A DNA stretch of 64,000 bases from CAUZFZ01 sp963579025. Lineage in GTDB: Bacteria > Planctomycetota > Planctomycetia > Planctomycetales > Planctomycetaceae. The translations under genes were made by a program, and so were the position numbers. The stretch is taken from contig CAUZFZ010000034.1 of assembly GCA_963579025.1 (NCBI GenBank), forward strand, positions 11,401-75,400. Reading direction: 5' to 3'. Under the pieces are notes generated by a model. It saw only the letters and a program-made list of their open reading frames with translations, made no database searches and had not been told where the DNA came from. Position 1 is the first letter of the stretch; every line of letters begins with the position of its first letter. This document shows, one piece after another, positions 26,719-35,668 of the stretch.

Positions 26719-29700
26719 CTAACGTAACGCCTCAAGCTCCGTGACTTTGGCCTCCCAGTCCTGGTAGGGGAGCACGCGGAAGGCGCCGTTGTCCATGATC
26801 TCGGCAGCGAGTCGAACTTCCGTCTCCAACTGCACCCTCTTCGCCGATCGATCGTCGAATGTCGGAAGCGCCCAGAGGCGCGCCGTGCTGTCCTCACTCC
26901 ATGTGAGGACGCGCGACTCGTCGCCGCTAAACATTGCACCATTGATGAAACTGTCGTGTCGGAATGTTCGGATTGGCTGGTCCTGGGTCGTGTCCCAGAG
27001 TCGCGAGGTGCCGTCAGCACTCCATGTGAGAACGAGCAACTCATCGCCGCTGAACATGGCACCAAGAACCGAGCCCCCGTGTTTGAATGTGCGGAGTGGC
27101 TGGTCCCGCGTGGTGACCCAGAGTCGCGCGGTGTTGTCCTCACTCCATGTGAGGACGCGCGACTCGTCGTCGCTGAACACGGCACCATGGACCCGGTCGT
27201 TGTGTTTGAATGTCCGGAGTGGCTGTTCTTGGCTGGAGTGCCAGAGCGTTACCGTTCCGCCCTGACTCCACGTAAGGACGCGGGTCGCGTCGCCGTTGAA
27301 CATGGCACCATCCACAAAGTCATCATGTTTGAAGACACGGATTGCATATTTGTGGCTGACATCTGAGAGCCTTACGAAGTCACTAGCCTCACACCATGTG
27401 AGGGCGCGCATTCCGTCGCTGCTAAACACCGCGCCACCGACAACCGAGCCATGTTCGAATGTTTGGAGTGGCTGTTCCTTGCCGGAGTCCCAGACCATCG
27501 CAGCGTAGTCACTCCATGTGAGGACCCGCGTCCCGTCGTCGCTGAACACCGCTCCATCGACTCCAGAGAATGAATCGTCATGCATAAATGTGCGTAGTGG
27601 CTGTTCCTGTGTGGTGTCCCAGAGCTTCGCGGTCTTGTCATCACTCCACGTAAGCAATCGCGTTGCGTCGCTGGTAAACACCGCACCCCCGACTGACTCG
27701 ACATGTTTGAATGTGCGGATCGACTCTTCCTTGCTGACGTCCCAGAGCCATGCGGCCTCCGAACTCCACGTGAGGATACGCGTCTCGTCACCACTGAATA
27801 CCGCCCCCCCGACAGAATCGTCATGTTTGAATGTTCGGATCGGCTCTTCGCGGCTGGTGTCCCAGAGCGTTGCGGTGTTGTCATCACTCCGTGTAAGGAC
27901 GAGCGTCTCGTCGCCGTTGAACACCGCACCACGTACTGAATCATTATGATCGAGGATGCGGATTGACTGCTCCTGCGTTTCGCAGAGCCTTGCTGTGCCA
28001 TCATTACCCCATGTCAGGACTCGCCCATCATCGCCGCTGAGCACGGCTCCATTCACAGCGCCGTAGTGTTTAAGCGTAAGGAGCGGTTCTTCCTTGATGA
28101 CGTTCCAGAGCATTGCTCTTTCACCACCCAATGTGAGTATGCGGGTCTGGTCGCCACTGAACATCGCACCATAGGCCATACCTTCGTGTTTGAATGTGCG
28201 GACTGGCTGTTCCCGGGCCGTGTCCCAAAGCCTTGCCGTTCCATCCAGACTCCATGTAAGGACGAACATCTCGTCGCGCGCGAACAGCGCACCCATCACA
28301 TGGCGGTTATGCTTGAATGTGCGCAGCGGTTCTTCGCTACTCGTGTCCCAAAGCCTTGCGGTGGTGTCATGGCTCCACGTGATGACTCGCGTCTCATTGC
28401 CATTGAACACGGCGCCAAGGACACGGCCGTCGTGTTTGAATGTGCGGAGTGGCTGGTCCCGTGTGGTATCCCAGAGTCGCGCGGTATTGTCATCACTCCA
28501 TGTCAGCACGCGCGAATCATCGTCGCTGAACACGGCACCAAGGACGCCGTACAGCGAATCGTCGTGTTTGAAGGTGCGTATGGCTTGGTCCATTGTGGTG
28601 TCCCAGAGTCTCGCGGTGTCATCGTCACCCCATGTAAGGACTCGCGTCTCATTGCCATTGAACACAGCACCAAGGAGTAGGGGATGTTCGAATGTGCGGA
28701 GTGGCTCTTCGCGGCTGGTGTCCCAGAGTCGCGCGGTGCCGTCGCCACCCCATGTGAGGACGCGCGACTCGTCGTTGCTGAACACAGCACCACGCACTCC
28801 TCCAAACAGCGCATTCTCGTGTTTGAATGTGCGGAGTGGCTGGTCCTGTGTGGTGTCCCAGAGTCGCGCGGTGTGGTCATCACTCCATGTGAGGACGCGT
28901 GACTCGTCGCCGCTGAACACGGCACCATTGACCGGGCCGTCGTGTTTGAATGTGCGGAGTGGCTGATCCTGTGTGGTGTCCCAGAGTCGCGCGGTGTTGT
29001 CAGAACTCCATGTGAGGACACGCGACTCGTCGCCGCTGAACACGGCGCCAAGGACTGGGCCGTCGTGAAGAAATGCACGATCGTGGTCGGCAATCGCCAG
29101 GAGTGCACTCCTGGCATGTTGTGGCTTGTCAGATTTCTCTGTGGCAACCGCAGCCTCTGCAAAAAGAAGGGCCGCCTTAAATTCGTCCTTCCCGTAGTCG
29201 CGAGCGGTAAACGCCTGCTGCCAGAAGGTGTCGGCTAGACGACCGTATGCCTCTCTCTCGCTGCTCAACGCCTTCTGCTGCTCGGATCGAGCAATTCCTT
29301 CCTGCTTGGTTGCGTATTTTTCTTTCTCGATCGCAGTGTTTCGGGCGTCAATTGCGGCGTCCCGAGCAAGAATCGCATTGACTCGTGAGACGCCAGCCGC
29401 GACGGAAAACGCGAGGAGCAGTGCCATGGCAACCAGCGTCGCCATTCGGCGAACCTGACGCGTCCTCGTCGTGCGGTGCGTTGATATCAGCTTTTGAACG
29501 ACTTCGGCCGAGGGCCCGTGCTCAACGAGATTGTGAAGACTGTCTTCGATGTAAAGGGTCGCATCCGGTAGCCGCTCGAGGACAAGATGTTTTCCCGGGT
29601 TGGCCTTCTCCTCGGCTGCAAAGGTGTCCTCGAAGAAGATCGGGACGATGTGGCTGTTTCTGTCAGTAAACAGCAGAATCTCGCGTTCTACGGGGAAGGA

Positions 29701-29937
29701 ATCAAAGACGGCCTCACGCGTTGCAACCAGGACCAGCCGCCGTGTGTTTCGCAACGCGACTTCACCAACCGCCTGCCAATCGTCTCCCATCGCGTATTCG
29801 GACCGGTCCAGAAAGACTTCGAAGCCCCGTTCACGCAGTTGCTGGGCCAGTTGAACCGCGTAAGCGCCGCCACTGGCCCAGTGGTAGGAAATGAAGAAGT
29901 CGTAGCCCCACAGGCGGTTCTTGATCTTTGAGATCAT
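26719..29937 (-). CDS. TIR domain - transmembrane - 18 x WD40 protein
   Basis: 1,072 residues. Residues 11-150 are a TIR domain (YDFFISYHWAS, GFEVFLDRSEYAMGDDW, RRLVLVATREAVFDSFPVERE, where Glu84 or Glu86 could be the NADase glutamate). A basic stretch leads to a membrane helix (MATLVAMALLLAFSVAAGV, about 165-183), then a charged helical stalk. From about residue 290 there are 18 WD40 repeats of about 40 residues of the form HDGPV.GAVFSGDESRVLTW.DDNTARLWDTT.DQPLRTFK. Many repeats are near-identical, giving strong 120-bp direct repeats at DNA level. TIR domains in bacteria often act as NADases or signalling-molecule synthases in defence; WD40 propellers could sense the trigger. No STAND ATPase is present. 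It appears to stand alone. Confidence 0.85.
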   Translation of the reverse strand: MISKIKNRLWGYDFFISYHWASGGAYAVQLAQQLRERGFEVFLDRSEYAMGDDWQAVGEVALRNTRRLVLVATREAVFDSFPVEREILLFTDRNSHIVPIFFEDTFAAEEKANPGKHLVLERLPDATLYIEDSLHNLVEHGPSAEVVQKLISTHRTTRTRQVRRMATLVAMALLLAFSVAAGVSRVNAILARDAAIDARNTAIEKEKYATKQEGIARSEQQKALSSEREAYGRLADTFWQQAFTARDYGKDEFKAALLFAEAAVATEKSDKPQHARSALLAIADHDRAFLHDGPVLGAVFSGDESRVLTWSSDNTARLWDTTQDQPLRTFKHDGPVNGAVFSGDESRVLTWSDDHTARLWDTTQDQPLRTFKHENALFGGVRGAVFSNDESRVLTWGGDGTARLWDTSREEPLRTFEHPLLLGAVFNGNETRVLTWGDDDTARLWDTTMDQAIRTFKHDDSLYGVLGAVFSDDDSRVLTWSDDNTARLWDTTRDQPLRTFKHDGRVLGAVFNGNETRVITWSHDTTARLWDTSSEEPLRTFKHNRHVMGALFARDEMFVLTWSLDGTARLWDTAREQPVRTFKHEGMAYGAMFSGDQTRILTLGGERAMLWNVIKEEPLLTLKHYGAVNGAVLSGDDGRVLTWGNDGTARLCETQEQSIRILDHNDSVRGAVFNGDETLVLTRSDDNTATLWDTSREEPIRTFKHDDSVGGAVFSGDETRILTWSSEAAWLWDVSKEESIRTFKHVESVGGAVFTSDATRLLTWSDDKTAKLWDTTQEQPLRTFMHDDSFSGVDGAVFSDDGTRVLTWSDYAAMVWDSGKEQPLQTFEHGSVVGGAVFSSDGMRALTWCEASDFVRLSDVSHKYAIRVFKHDDFVDGAMFNGDATRVLTWSQGGTVTLWHSSQEQPLRTFKHNDRVHGAVFSDDESRVLTWSEDNTARLWVTTRDQPLRTFKHGGSVLGAMFSGDELLVLTWSADGTSRLWDTTQDQPIRTFRHDSFINGAMFSGDESRVLTWSEDSTARLWALPTFDDRSAKRVQLETEVRLAAEIMDNGAFRVLPYQDWEAKVTELEALR
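26790..29070 (-). repeat. 18 tandem ~120-bp coding repeats
   Basis: DNA repeats encoding the WD40 units, period about 120 bp with some units 3-15 bp longer. Conserved words such as CTCCATGTGAGGACGCGCGA and GCTGAACACGGCACCA recur on the plus strand. Such identity suggests recent unit duplication or gene conversion. Confidence 0.85.
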
Positions 29938-30013
29938 TGCGTTGACTCGCGATGAAAGTTCTTCGATGCCAGGCCACGTTTCAGCTTAACAGTCAGCCGG
30001 CACCATGAAACGA

Positions 30014-30051
30014 AACAGGCCCGGCAATTCGCGGGAACTGCCGGGCCTGTT
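30014..30051 (-). terminator. terminator of the aldolase gene
   Basis: Perfect 13-bp stem (AACAGGCCCGGCA at 30014-30026 and TGCCGGGCCTGTT at 30039-30051) with a 12-nt loop, about 40 bp past the aldolase stop on the minus strand. The following T-tract is weak. Confidence 0.75.
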
Positions 30052-30089
30052 CAATTGAAGGGACTCTGACTCACTGAATGGACTGCGAT

Positions 30090-31121
30090 TCACACCTTTC
30101 CAAAGATGCTTTGGCCGGTTGATTTCAGGTCGTCACAGGCGCGGCCCATGCGGTTGGCTACTCCGTTCTCACCGAGTTTCAGGTACGTCCGCGGGTCGTA
30201 CGACTTCTTGACGCCAATTTCGCCATCTACCATCAGCACTTCGTCGTAGTGCTTCATCATCCAGTCGATGACGGGACGCGTGAATGCGTACTGCGTGTCG
30301 GTGTCGATGTTCATCTTCACGACACCGTAGTTGAGCGTCTCCTGCAACTGACTCTGCGGTGTGCCGGAACCGCCGTGGAAGACGAGATCGAATTCAGCCG
30401 CCGCGCCGTGCTTTCCGATCACGGCCGCCTGACCTTCTTTGAGAATCTCTGGCCGCAGCTTCACGGCACCCGGTTTGTAATGACCGTGTACATTTCCGAA
30501 TGTCGCGGCAAACATGTAGCGACCAATCCCGTGGAGTGCTTCGTAAACTTCAAGCATGTCTTCGGGGCTGGTGTACAGCTTGTCGTTGGCAACCTCGCTG
30601 TGGTCGATTCCGTCTTCTTCGCCACCGACGACGCCGGCCTCGACTTCGAGAATGATTTCATTGTCGGAGCATAATTGCAGGAGTTCTTTGCTGATTGCCA
30701 GATTCTCACCCAGGGGCAGCTCTGAACCGTCAAACATATGCGAATTCATCAGGTTACCATTGCCAGCGGCACGACGTTCCGCAGTGGCGGCGATGAGCGG
30801 ACGCAGGAAAGGATCGACTTTTTTTGGCTGGCAGTGGTCTGTGTGCAGGCCGATCAATATGTCGTACTTTTCCGCGAGTCGATGTGTGACTTCCGCGAGA
30901 GCGATGGCCCCGTGCACGGCGTCTTTGACGTTCAATCCCGAAGCAAACTCACCCGCGCCCGTCGAAAATTGAATGATGCCGTCGGACTTTTTGTCGGCGA
31001 AGGCTTTCAATGCGCCGTTGATGGTCATGATCGAAGTGACGTTGATCGCGGGATAGGCGTAACTGCCCTGCTGAGCCGCATCAAGCATGGCGGCGTACTG
31101 GGCCGGAGTGGCGATTGGCAT
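30090..31121 (-). CDS. fbaA: class II fructose-bisphosphate aldolase
   Basis: 343 residues from the ATG at 31121; a longer open frame reaches 31316 but lacks family similarity. Cleaves or forms fructose-1,6-bisphosphate from DHAP and glyceraldehyde-3-phosphate in glycolysis and gluconeogenesis; metal dependent. Zinc-binding landmarks of the FbaA type: IGLHTDHCQPKK, LEVEAGVVGGEEDG, FGNVHGHYKPG and VFHGGSGT, with phosphate-binding VKMNIDTDTQ. It lies alone on the minus strand with its own terminator, divergent from purE across about 450 bp. Start region MPIATPAQYAAML is typical. Confidence 0.95.
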   Translation of the reverse strand: MPIATPAQYAAMLDAAQQGSYAYPAINVTSIMTINGALKAFADKKSDGIIQFSTGAGEFASGLNVKDAVHGAIALAEVTHRLAEKYDILIGLHTDHCQPKKVDPFLRPLIAATAERRAAGNGNLMNSHMFDGSELPLGENLAISKELLQLCSDNEIILEVEAGVVGGEEDGIDHSEVANDKLYTSPEDMLEVYEALHGIGRYMFAATFGNVHGHYKPGAVKLRPEILKEGQAAVIGKHGAAAEFDLVFHGGSGTPQSQLQETLNYGVVKMNIDTDTQYAFTRPVIDWMMKHYDEVLMVDGEIGVKKSYDPRTYLKLGENGVANRMGRACDDLKSTGQSIFGKV

Positions 31122-31573
31122 GCTGGAGTCCTGACAATTTCTACGAGGATTCAGTGAGTTGAAAACAATTCCGTGGAACTGACACATCAGTGTCAGTTGA
31201 TTTGTCGCATCGCTGGTGCGTTGCGAGCTGAGTGGTGTGCCCGAAGAGGGCGTCTCAATTACGGCGCTGGGCCGGATTCCGGCGACTTTGCTGGAATCGA
31301 AGCGTTGGGAACACACTGTGATGCGGCCACTACGGCCAGGCGGCGTGCCAGCTCACTGTCGCGATTCCCACTCCGGTGCCTGGTCATTCGAACCTTGCCG
31401 CACCGGGAAGTCTGACTGTGCTAACGAGACTAACGACTTGTGCTGAGGATTTCACTGCTGCGAGCCGGGTTTCCGGCAGGTCCCGATGTCACTTGAGAAT
31501 CGGTTGAATCCACCTAAAGTCCGGTACGTGTGCCACTCTGGGTGACTGCGCCCTCAATTCATCGAGGCTGATT
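31122..31573. other. divergent promoter region, aldolase / purE
   Basis: About 450 bp between divergent genes. No gene or riboswitch is recognised. Open frames here lack ribosome sites and family similarity. Confidence 0.45.
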
Positions 31574-32071
31574 ATGCCACAATCCGAATCGCAACCTCTG
31601 GTCGGGGTCATCATGGGCAGTCGCTCTGACTGGGACACGATGAAGAACGCGGCGGACATACTGGAGCAATTCAATGTCCCACACGAATGCCGGGTTGTGT
31701 CCGCCCATAGGACGCCAGACTGGATGAACGAATATGCAAAGACGGCTGCTGATCGCGGTCTCCAGGTAATTATTGCGGGAGCCGGCGGTGCTGCACATCT
31801 GCCTGGAATGGTGGCAGCTCAAACTGTTCTGCCGGTGTTGGGTGTCCCCGTGCAAAGCCGTGCATTACAGGGACTCGACTCACTGCTTTCGATTGTCCAA
31901 ATGCCCGGTGGTGTTCCGGTCGCCACACTTGCGATTGGTGCGGCCGGTGCAAAGAACGCCGGACTGCTGGCAGTTCGGATTCTGGCCAATCATGATGCGC
32001 AGTTGCGTTCGGCGCTCGAAGAGTTTCACCTGGAACAGACGGAAAAAGTTATCTCGGATTCGCAGCTATGA
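31574..32071 (+). CDS. purE: N5-carboxyaminoimidazole ribonucleotide mutase
   Basis: 165 residues, normal length for class I PurE. Converts N5-CAIR to CAIR in de novo purine synthesis. Visible signature: GVIMGSRSDWDTM at the N-terminus, the active-site VVSAHRTPDWM, and the glycine-rich IIAGAGGAAHLPGMVA, then VPVQSRALQGLDSLLSIVQM. Its stop codon overlaps the purK start (ATGA), so the two are translationally coupled and together do the two-step PurK/PurE route. Confidence 0.95.
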   Translation: MPQSESQPLVGVIMGSRSDWDTMKNAADILEQFNVPHECRVVSAHRTPDWMNEYAKTAADRGLQVIIAGAGGAAHLPGMVAAQTVLPVLGVPVQSRALQGLDSLLSIVQMPGGVPVATLAIGAAGAKNAGLLAVRILANHDAQLRSALEEFHLEQTEKVISDSQL

Positions 32072-33201
32072 CGGAACAGATACTGCCAGGTGCAACTCTG
32101 GGAGTACTCGGCAGCGGGCAGCTCGGGCGTATGTTTGGTATCGCCGCACGTCGACTCGGGTATCGCCTGCACGTTTATTCTCCAGATTCGGGCTCCCCCG
32201 CCGGACAGGTGGCCGACCGTGAATTCTCGGCTCGGTACGACGACCTCGACTCGCTCAGCGAGTTTGCACGCAGTGTCGATGTTGTGACATTTGAATTCGA
32301 GAATGTCCCGTCAGCCGTGACTGACTGCATCGAGCGTTCGACGCCGGTCCGTCCATCAGGACGTGTTCTGGGCATCGCGCAGAATCGCCTGGTAGAAAAG
32401 TCGACACTGCAGAATCTCGGACTCCCCGTGCCAGGGTTTCGTGCTGTTCGCAGTGCGAGTGAACTTAACGACGCCGTTACCCAGTTGGGGACGCCCTGCG
32501 TCATTAAGACCGCAACTTGTGGATATGACGGCAAGGGCCAGGCAATTATCCGCGCAGCAGTCGATTGCGAGTCGACCTGGCAACAATTGAACACTGCTGA
32601 AGCGATTGCGGAAGAATTCGTACCATTCGAGTGCGAAGTCTCCGTGATCGGTGTTCGCAACTGCGAGGGACAATTCACACATTACGGCCCGTTCCGTAAC
32701 ACACATGCGAATCACATTCTGGATGTGACTGTGGCGCCGGCCGGTCTACGTGAGACAACGGAGAGGGCCGCGGTTGAAATCACTCGCACCATTCTTGAAC
32801 AGCTCGATGTCGTCGGAGTGCTGTGTGTAGAGATGTTTGTGACGACCGACGGTCAGGTGCTTATCAATGAACTGGCCCCACGGCCGCACAACTCGGGGCA
32901 TCTGACCATCGACGCACACAAGTGCTGCCAGTTTGAACAACAGGTTCGCAGTATTTGTGGTCTGCCGCTTGGCTCGTCCGAGCAAATCGCTCCGGCCGCA
33001 ATGGCTAACCTCCTGGGGGATCTTTGGAACCCACCACCTGAGTGGTCAAAACTGATGGAACGCCCGGGCGTTCAATTGCATCTGTATGGAAAGGAAGCAG
33101 CTCGGCCAGGCAGAAAGATGGGACATCTCACTGTCCTCGATGAAACCACAGAGTTGGCAGAGGCTCAGGTGCGTGAGGCACGATCGTCATTGCATAGGTA
33201 A
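32068..33201 (+). CDS. purK: N5-carboxyaminoimidazole ribonucleotide synthase
   Basis: 377 residues, ATP-grasp fold. Makes N5-CAIR from AIR, ATP and bicarbonate, the substrate for PurE. Landmarks: LGSGQLGRMFGIAARRLGY, VVTFEFENVP, ATP-grasp KTATCGYDGKGQ, EEFVPFECEVSVI, NELAPRPHNSGHLTIDAH and C-terminal HLYGKEAARPGRKMGHLT. It overlaps purE by 4 bp. No further pur gene follows; the next gene is a histone-like protein 184 bp downstream. Confidence 0.95.
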   Translation: MTEQILPGATLGVLGSGQLGRMFGIAARRLGYRLHVYSPDSGSPAGQVADREFSARYDDLDSLSEFARSVDVVTFEFENVPSAVTDCIERSTPVRPSGRVLGIAQNRLVEKSTLQNLGLPVPGFRAVRSASELNDAVTQLGTPCVIKTATCGYDGKGQAIIRAAVDCESTWQQLNTAEAIAEEFVPFECEVSVIGVRNCEGQFTHYGPFRNTHANHILDVTVAPAGLRETTERAAVEITRTILEQLDVVGVLCVEMFVTTDGQVLINELAPRPHNSGHLTIDAHKCCQFEQQVRSICGLPLGSSEQIAPAAMANLLGDLWNPPPEWSKLMERPGVQLHLYGKEAARPGRKMGHLTVLDETTELAEAQVREARSSLHR

Positions 33202-33385
33202 GCATTGGATGTGATGCTCGTTCATGCCGCTGCATCCGGCAACGAATTGTTGAAAGACACCTCCAGGTTGCGATCTGGCAATTGCGATTCGTCGAGGAAT
33301 AGACCAAGATTCTGATTCGGCGACAATTGGTAAAATCGGGACGCCGGAATCTGATTCCGGAATTCTTTCACTGTGGAGTTAAGTT

Positions 33386-34009
33386 ATGGCTAAAAAGGGT
33401 GGTAAGCGTGACGGCAGTAAGGGCAGAGCGATTTCGTCAGCTCTTTCCGCGAATCCTGGTGCGACCGCCAAGCAGATTCAGGCAGCCGTTGCCAAAGGTG
33501 GCGTGAGTGTTTCGCTTGGAATGATTGCCAAGATCAAAGGCGGACTGAAATCATCTGGTAAGAAGAAGAAGCCAGTTGCCGCGAAGGCCCCTGCGAAGCG
33601 CAAGAAGGCTGTCGCAAAGAAGAAAAAGGGTGCGAAACGCGGTCGTCGGCCCGGTGGTGGAGCCAGCATGAGCGATGCCATTCGCGCATTTATGACTGCC
33701 AACCCGGGTGCCAGCCGTTCCGCCGTTCGAGACGGTGTGCAGAGCCAGGGCATCGCCGTAAAAGACTCACTCGTCAGCGCCGTGTACTACAAGGTGAAGG
33801 CAAGTGGCGGCAAACCGGCTGCAAAGCGAGGTCCCGGCCGGCCGAAGAAAGCCGCACCGGCAGCGAAGGCAAAGAAAGCCGCGCCAGCGGCACGAGCTAC
33901 AGGTGGTCTGTCGGCCGCACAGCTCCTCACTGCCAAAGGGCTGGCCGATCAGCTCGGTGGTATCGCGAAGGTTCGAGAAGCACTCGATCTGATTGAACGA
34001 CTGTCGTAG
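33386..34009 (+). CDS. histone-H1-like Lys/Ala-rich DNA-binding protein
   Basis: 207 residues, strongly basic. Two related small helical modules (AISSALSANPGATAKQIQAA and AIRAFMTANPGASRSAVRDG) alternate with Lys/Ala linkers (KKKKPVAAKAPAKRKKAVAK). AT-hook-like motifs are KRGRRPGGG and KRGPGRPKK. The C-terminus ends in a short Leu-rich helix. The pattern fits bacterial H1-like nucleoid proteins, here with a repeated helix-turn-helix-like unit. Transcribed alone: own upstream gap and a strong terminator at 34041-34076. Likely an abundant nucleoid protein (inference). The start ATG at 33386 has a GGAG nearby. Confidence 0.75.
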   Translation: MAKKGGKRDGSKGRAISSALSANPGATAKQIQAAVAKGGVSVSLGMIAKIKGGLKSSGKKKKPVAAKAPAKRKKAVAKKKKGAKRGRRPGGGASMSDAIRAFMTANPGASRSAVRDGVQSQGIAVKDSLVSAVYYKVKASGGKPAAKRGPGRPKKAAPAAKAKKAAPAARATGGLSAAQLLTAKGLADQLGGIAKVREALDLIERLS

Positions 34010-34040
34010 ACCTCTGGGTCAACGACTTGCTGCTTAGCGA

Positions 34041-34083
34041 AACCGGCAGTCGGGAATTGGTTCCCGGCTGCCGGTTTTTTATT
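34041..34083 (+). terminator. strong rho-independent terminator
   Basis: A 16-bp stem (34041-34056 with 34061-34076, one G-T pair) with a 4-nt TTGG loop is followed by TTTTTATTT. It ends the histone-like gene and isolates the operon that begins at 34298. Confidence 0.9.
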
Positions 34084-34297
34084 TGGCGCCAAACCATGTG
34101 TGCGTTCGGACATCCCGCGCCAACTCTGAACGGAACATTGGTTTGCGAAATCGCGGTGTTTCCTGGTAATGAGCATCACATGACGCACGTATAAGCAGGT
34201 TGATGCAGGAGATTTCTGTCTGACGGTTCTTAATTGCGCATCGGACAGACAGCGACGCTGGAGCAAACTGGGCCGAACTGTTGTTGGAGTTCTTCGC

Positions 34298-34558
34298 GTG
34301 TCTGATGCATCCCGAGTCCGTCGCCTGGCGGTCAGTGACGAAGGGTTCGTTTTTGACCCGGCGACCGGACAGAGTTTTCTGCTTAATGCCACCGGCCTGG
34401 TCATCTTTCATGGTCTGCAGGCCGACCTGAGCGAGGAAGAGCTGACTCAGCGAGTGATCGACGAATTCGACGTCGACCCTGACCAGGCCGCAGTGGATGT
34501 CGAGGAATTTCTCGCTCACCTAAGAGGCCTGCAGATTCTGGCGGCTGTGGACTCATGA
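34298..34558 (+). CDS. PqqD-family small protein (RiPP-recognition-like)
   Basis: 86 residues, GTG start with GGAG eight bases upstream. The pattern GFVFDPATGQSFLLNATGLVIFHGLQ, then a helix with EELTQRVIDEFDVDPDQAAVDVEEFLAHL, is that of PqqD-like winged-helix domains. PqqD proteins bind the leader of peptide precursors and present it to modifying enzymes. Its stop overlaps the start of the ATP-grasp gene (ATGA-type), so they are translationally coupled. First gene of the six-gene locus. The candidate ligand visible nearby is the N-terminal tag of the decarboxylase (35669). Confidence 0.75.
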   Translation: MSDASRVRRLAVSDEGFVFDPATGQSFLLNATGLVIFHGLQADLSEEELTQRVIDEFDVDPDQAAVDVEEFLAHLRGLQILAAVDS

Positions 34559-35595
34559 GCCAGACTCACGTCGCGGTCAGCGCCATCAATGCCACCGACA
34601 ACCCGGGGCCGGGAGTCGGAGTTGCACGGTGTTTGTGTGAGGATCCTGAGCTGGATGTCGCGGTCGTTGGCCTGGCGTACGATGCCCTGGAACCTGGACT
34701 CTACATGGACTGGATCATCGGGCGGGCATTCACAATGCCTTACCCGGGCGGTAGTGCCGACGAGTACCTCAACCGGCTGAGCTATGTGCAGGAGCAGACC
34801 GGTCTCGATTTTGTCATACCCTGTCTCGACGTCGAGCTACCGCTCTTTGTGCGGCTCGAAGATCGACTGAAGGGAATGGGAATCCGCTCGCTGTTGCCAA
34901 CGATGAGTCAGCTCCGCATGCGGAGCAAGGACCGGTTGCAGGAACTGTCCGGTCAAATGGACCTCCAACTGCCGGAAACGATCGCGGTTACCAGCGAGGC
35001 CGAGTTGTATGCCGCTGTCAACCGCATTGGATTTCCGCTGTATGTGAAAGGCATCTTTTACGAGGCCTACCGAGTGCAGACGGCGGTCGAGGCGTCTGCG
35101 CAGTTTCGGAAAATCGCCGCAGTCTGGGGTCTGCCCGTCATTGTGCAGGCGGCCGTTCAGGGAGACGAGTTAAACGTTGTCGGCGTCGGCGATGGAGAGG
35201 GTGGTTGCCTGGGCATGGTCGGCGTGAAGAAAACAGCGCTCAGCAGCCTGGGGAAAATGTGGGGAGGCGTGACAGTTCGTCATCCGGCGATGATCTCAGC
35301 CGCCGAGCGTTTGTTACAGGTGTGTCAGTGGCGCGGACCGTTCGAGCTGGAGTGCATTGTCAATGGTGATGATGTGTTTCTAATTGAGATCAACCCCCGT
35401 TTTCCCGCATGGGTTTACTTTGCCGCCGCAGTAGGTGTGAACCTGCCGGCGCGTCTTATCCGGCACATCCGTGGCGAAGATGTGGACACGACTTCCGACT
35501 ATGAAGTCGGCCAGCAATTCCTGCGATACAGCTGGGAAATGGTCACAACGATGGAGCGTTTTCAACACGTCCTCACTCAGGGAGAAACGAACTGA
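34555..35595 (+). CDS. ATP-grasp enzyme (carboxylate-amine ligase type)
   Basis: 346 residues. The N-terminal pre-ATP-grasp domain (VAVSAINATDNPGPGVGVARCL, then DFVIPCLDVELPLF) resembles carbamoyl-phosphate-synthase-like/PylC-type proteins. An ATP-grasp core follows (LRMRSKDRLQEL, FPLYVKGIFYEAYRVQ, PVIVQAAVQGDELNVVGVGD) with metal-binding FELECIVNGDDVFLIEINPR. These enzymes activate a carboxylate as acyl-phosphate and join it to an amine. Substrates are not evident. It overlaps the PqqD-like gene by 4 bp and precedes the decarboxylase by 73 bp, implying a three-gene biosynthetic core. Confidence 0.8.
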   Translation: MSQTHVAVSAINATDNPGPGVGVARCLCEDPELDVAVVGLAYDALEPGLYMDWIIGRAFTMPYPGGSADEYLNRLSYVQEQTGLDFVIPCLDVELPLFVRLEDRLKGMGIRSLLPTMSQLRMRSKDRLQELSGQMDLQLPETIAVTSEAELYAAVNRIGFPLYVKGIFYEAYRVQTAVEASAQFRKIAAVWGLPVIVQAAVQGDELNVVGVGDGEGGCLGMVGVKKTALSSLGKMWGGVTVRHPAMISAAERLLQVCQWRGPFELECIVNGDDVFLIEINPRFPAWVYFAAAVGVNLPARLIRHIRGEDVDTTSDYEVGQQFLRYSWEMVTTMERFQHVLTQGETN

Positions 35596-35668
35596 CCGTG
35601 ACGGAACGCAGTTCTTTTGCCTCGGCATTTTGTCCCTGCGTGTTACGTCCGATCAATCGTGAGACTCA

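Noticed and set aside
26790..29070. Regular direct repeats that could suggest a CRISPR array
   Set aside because: The period is about 120 bp and the repeats are in frame inside a WD40-coding gene.
26956..29238. Many long plus-strand open frames opposite the WD40 gene
   Set aside because: They are shadows of the repeated coding sequence on the minus strand and have no ribosome sites.
34010..34297. Possible short peptide precursor gene next to the PqqD-like gene
   Set aside because: No open frame with a ribosome site and precursor-like sequence was found in this gap.
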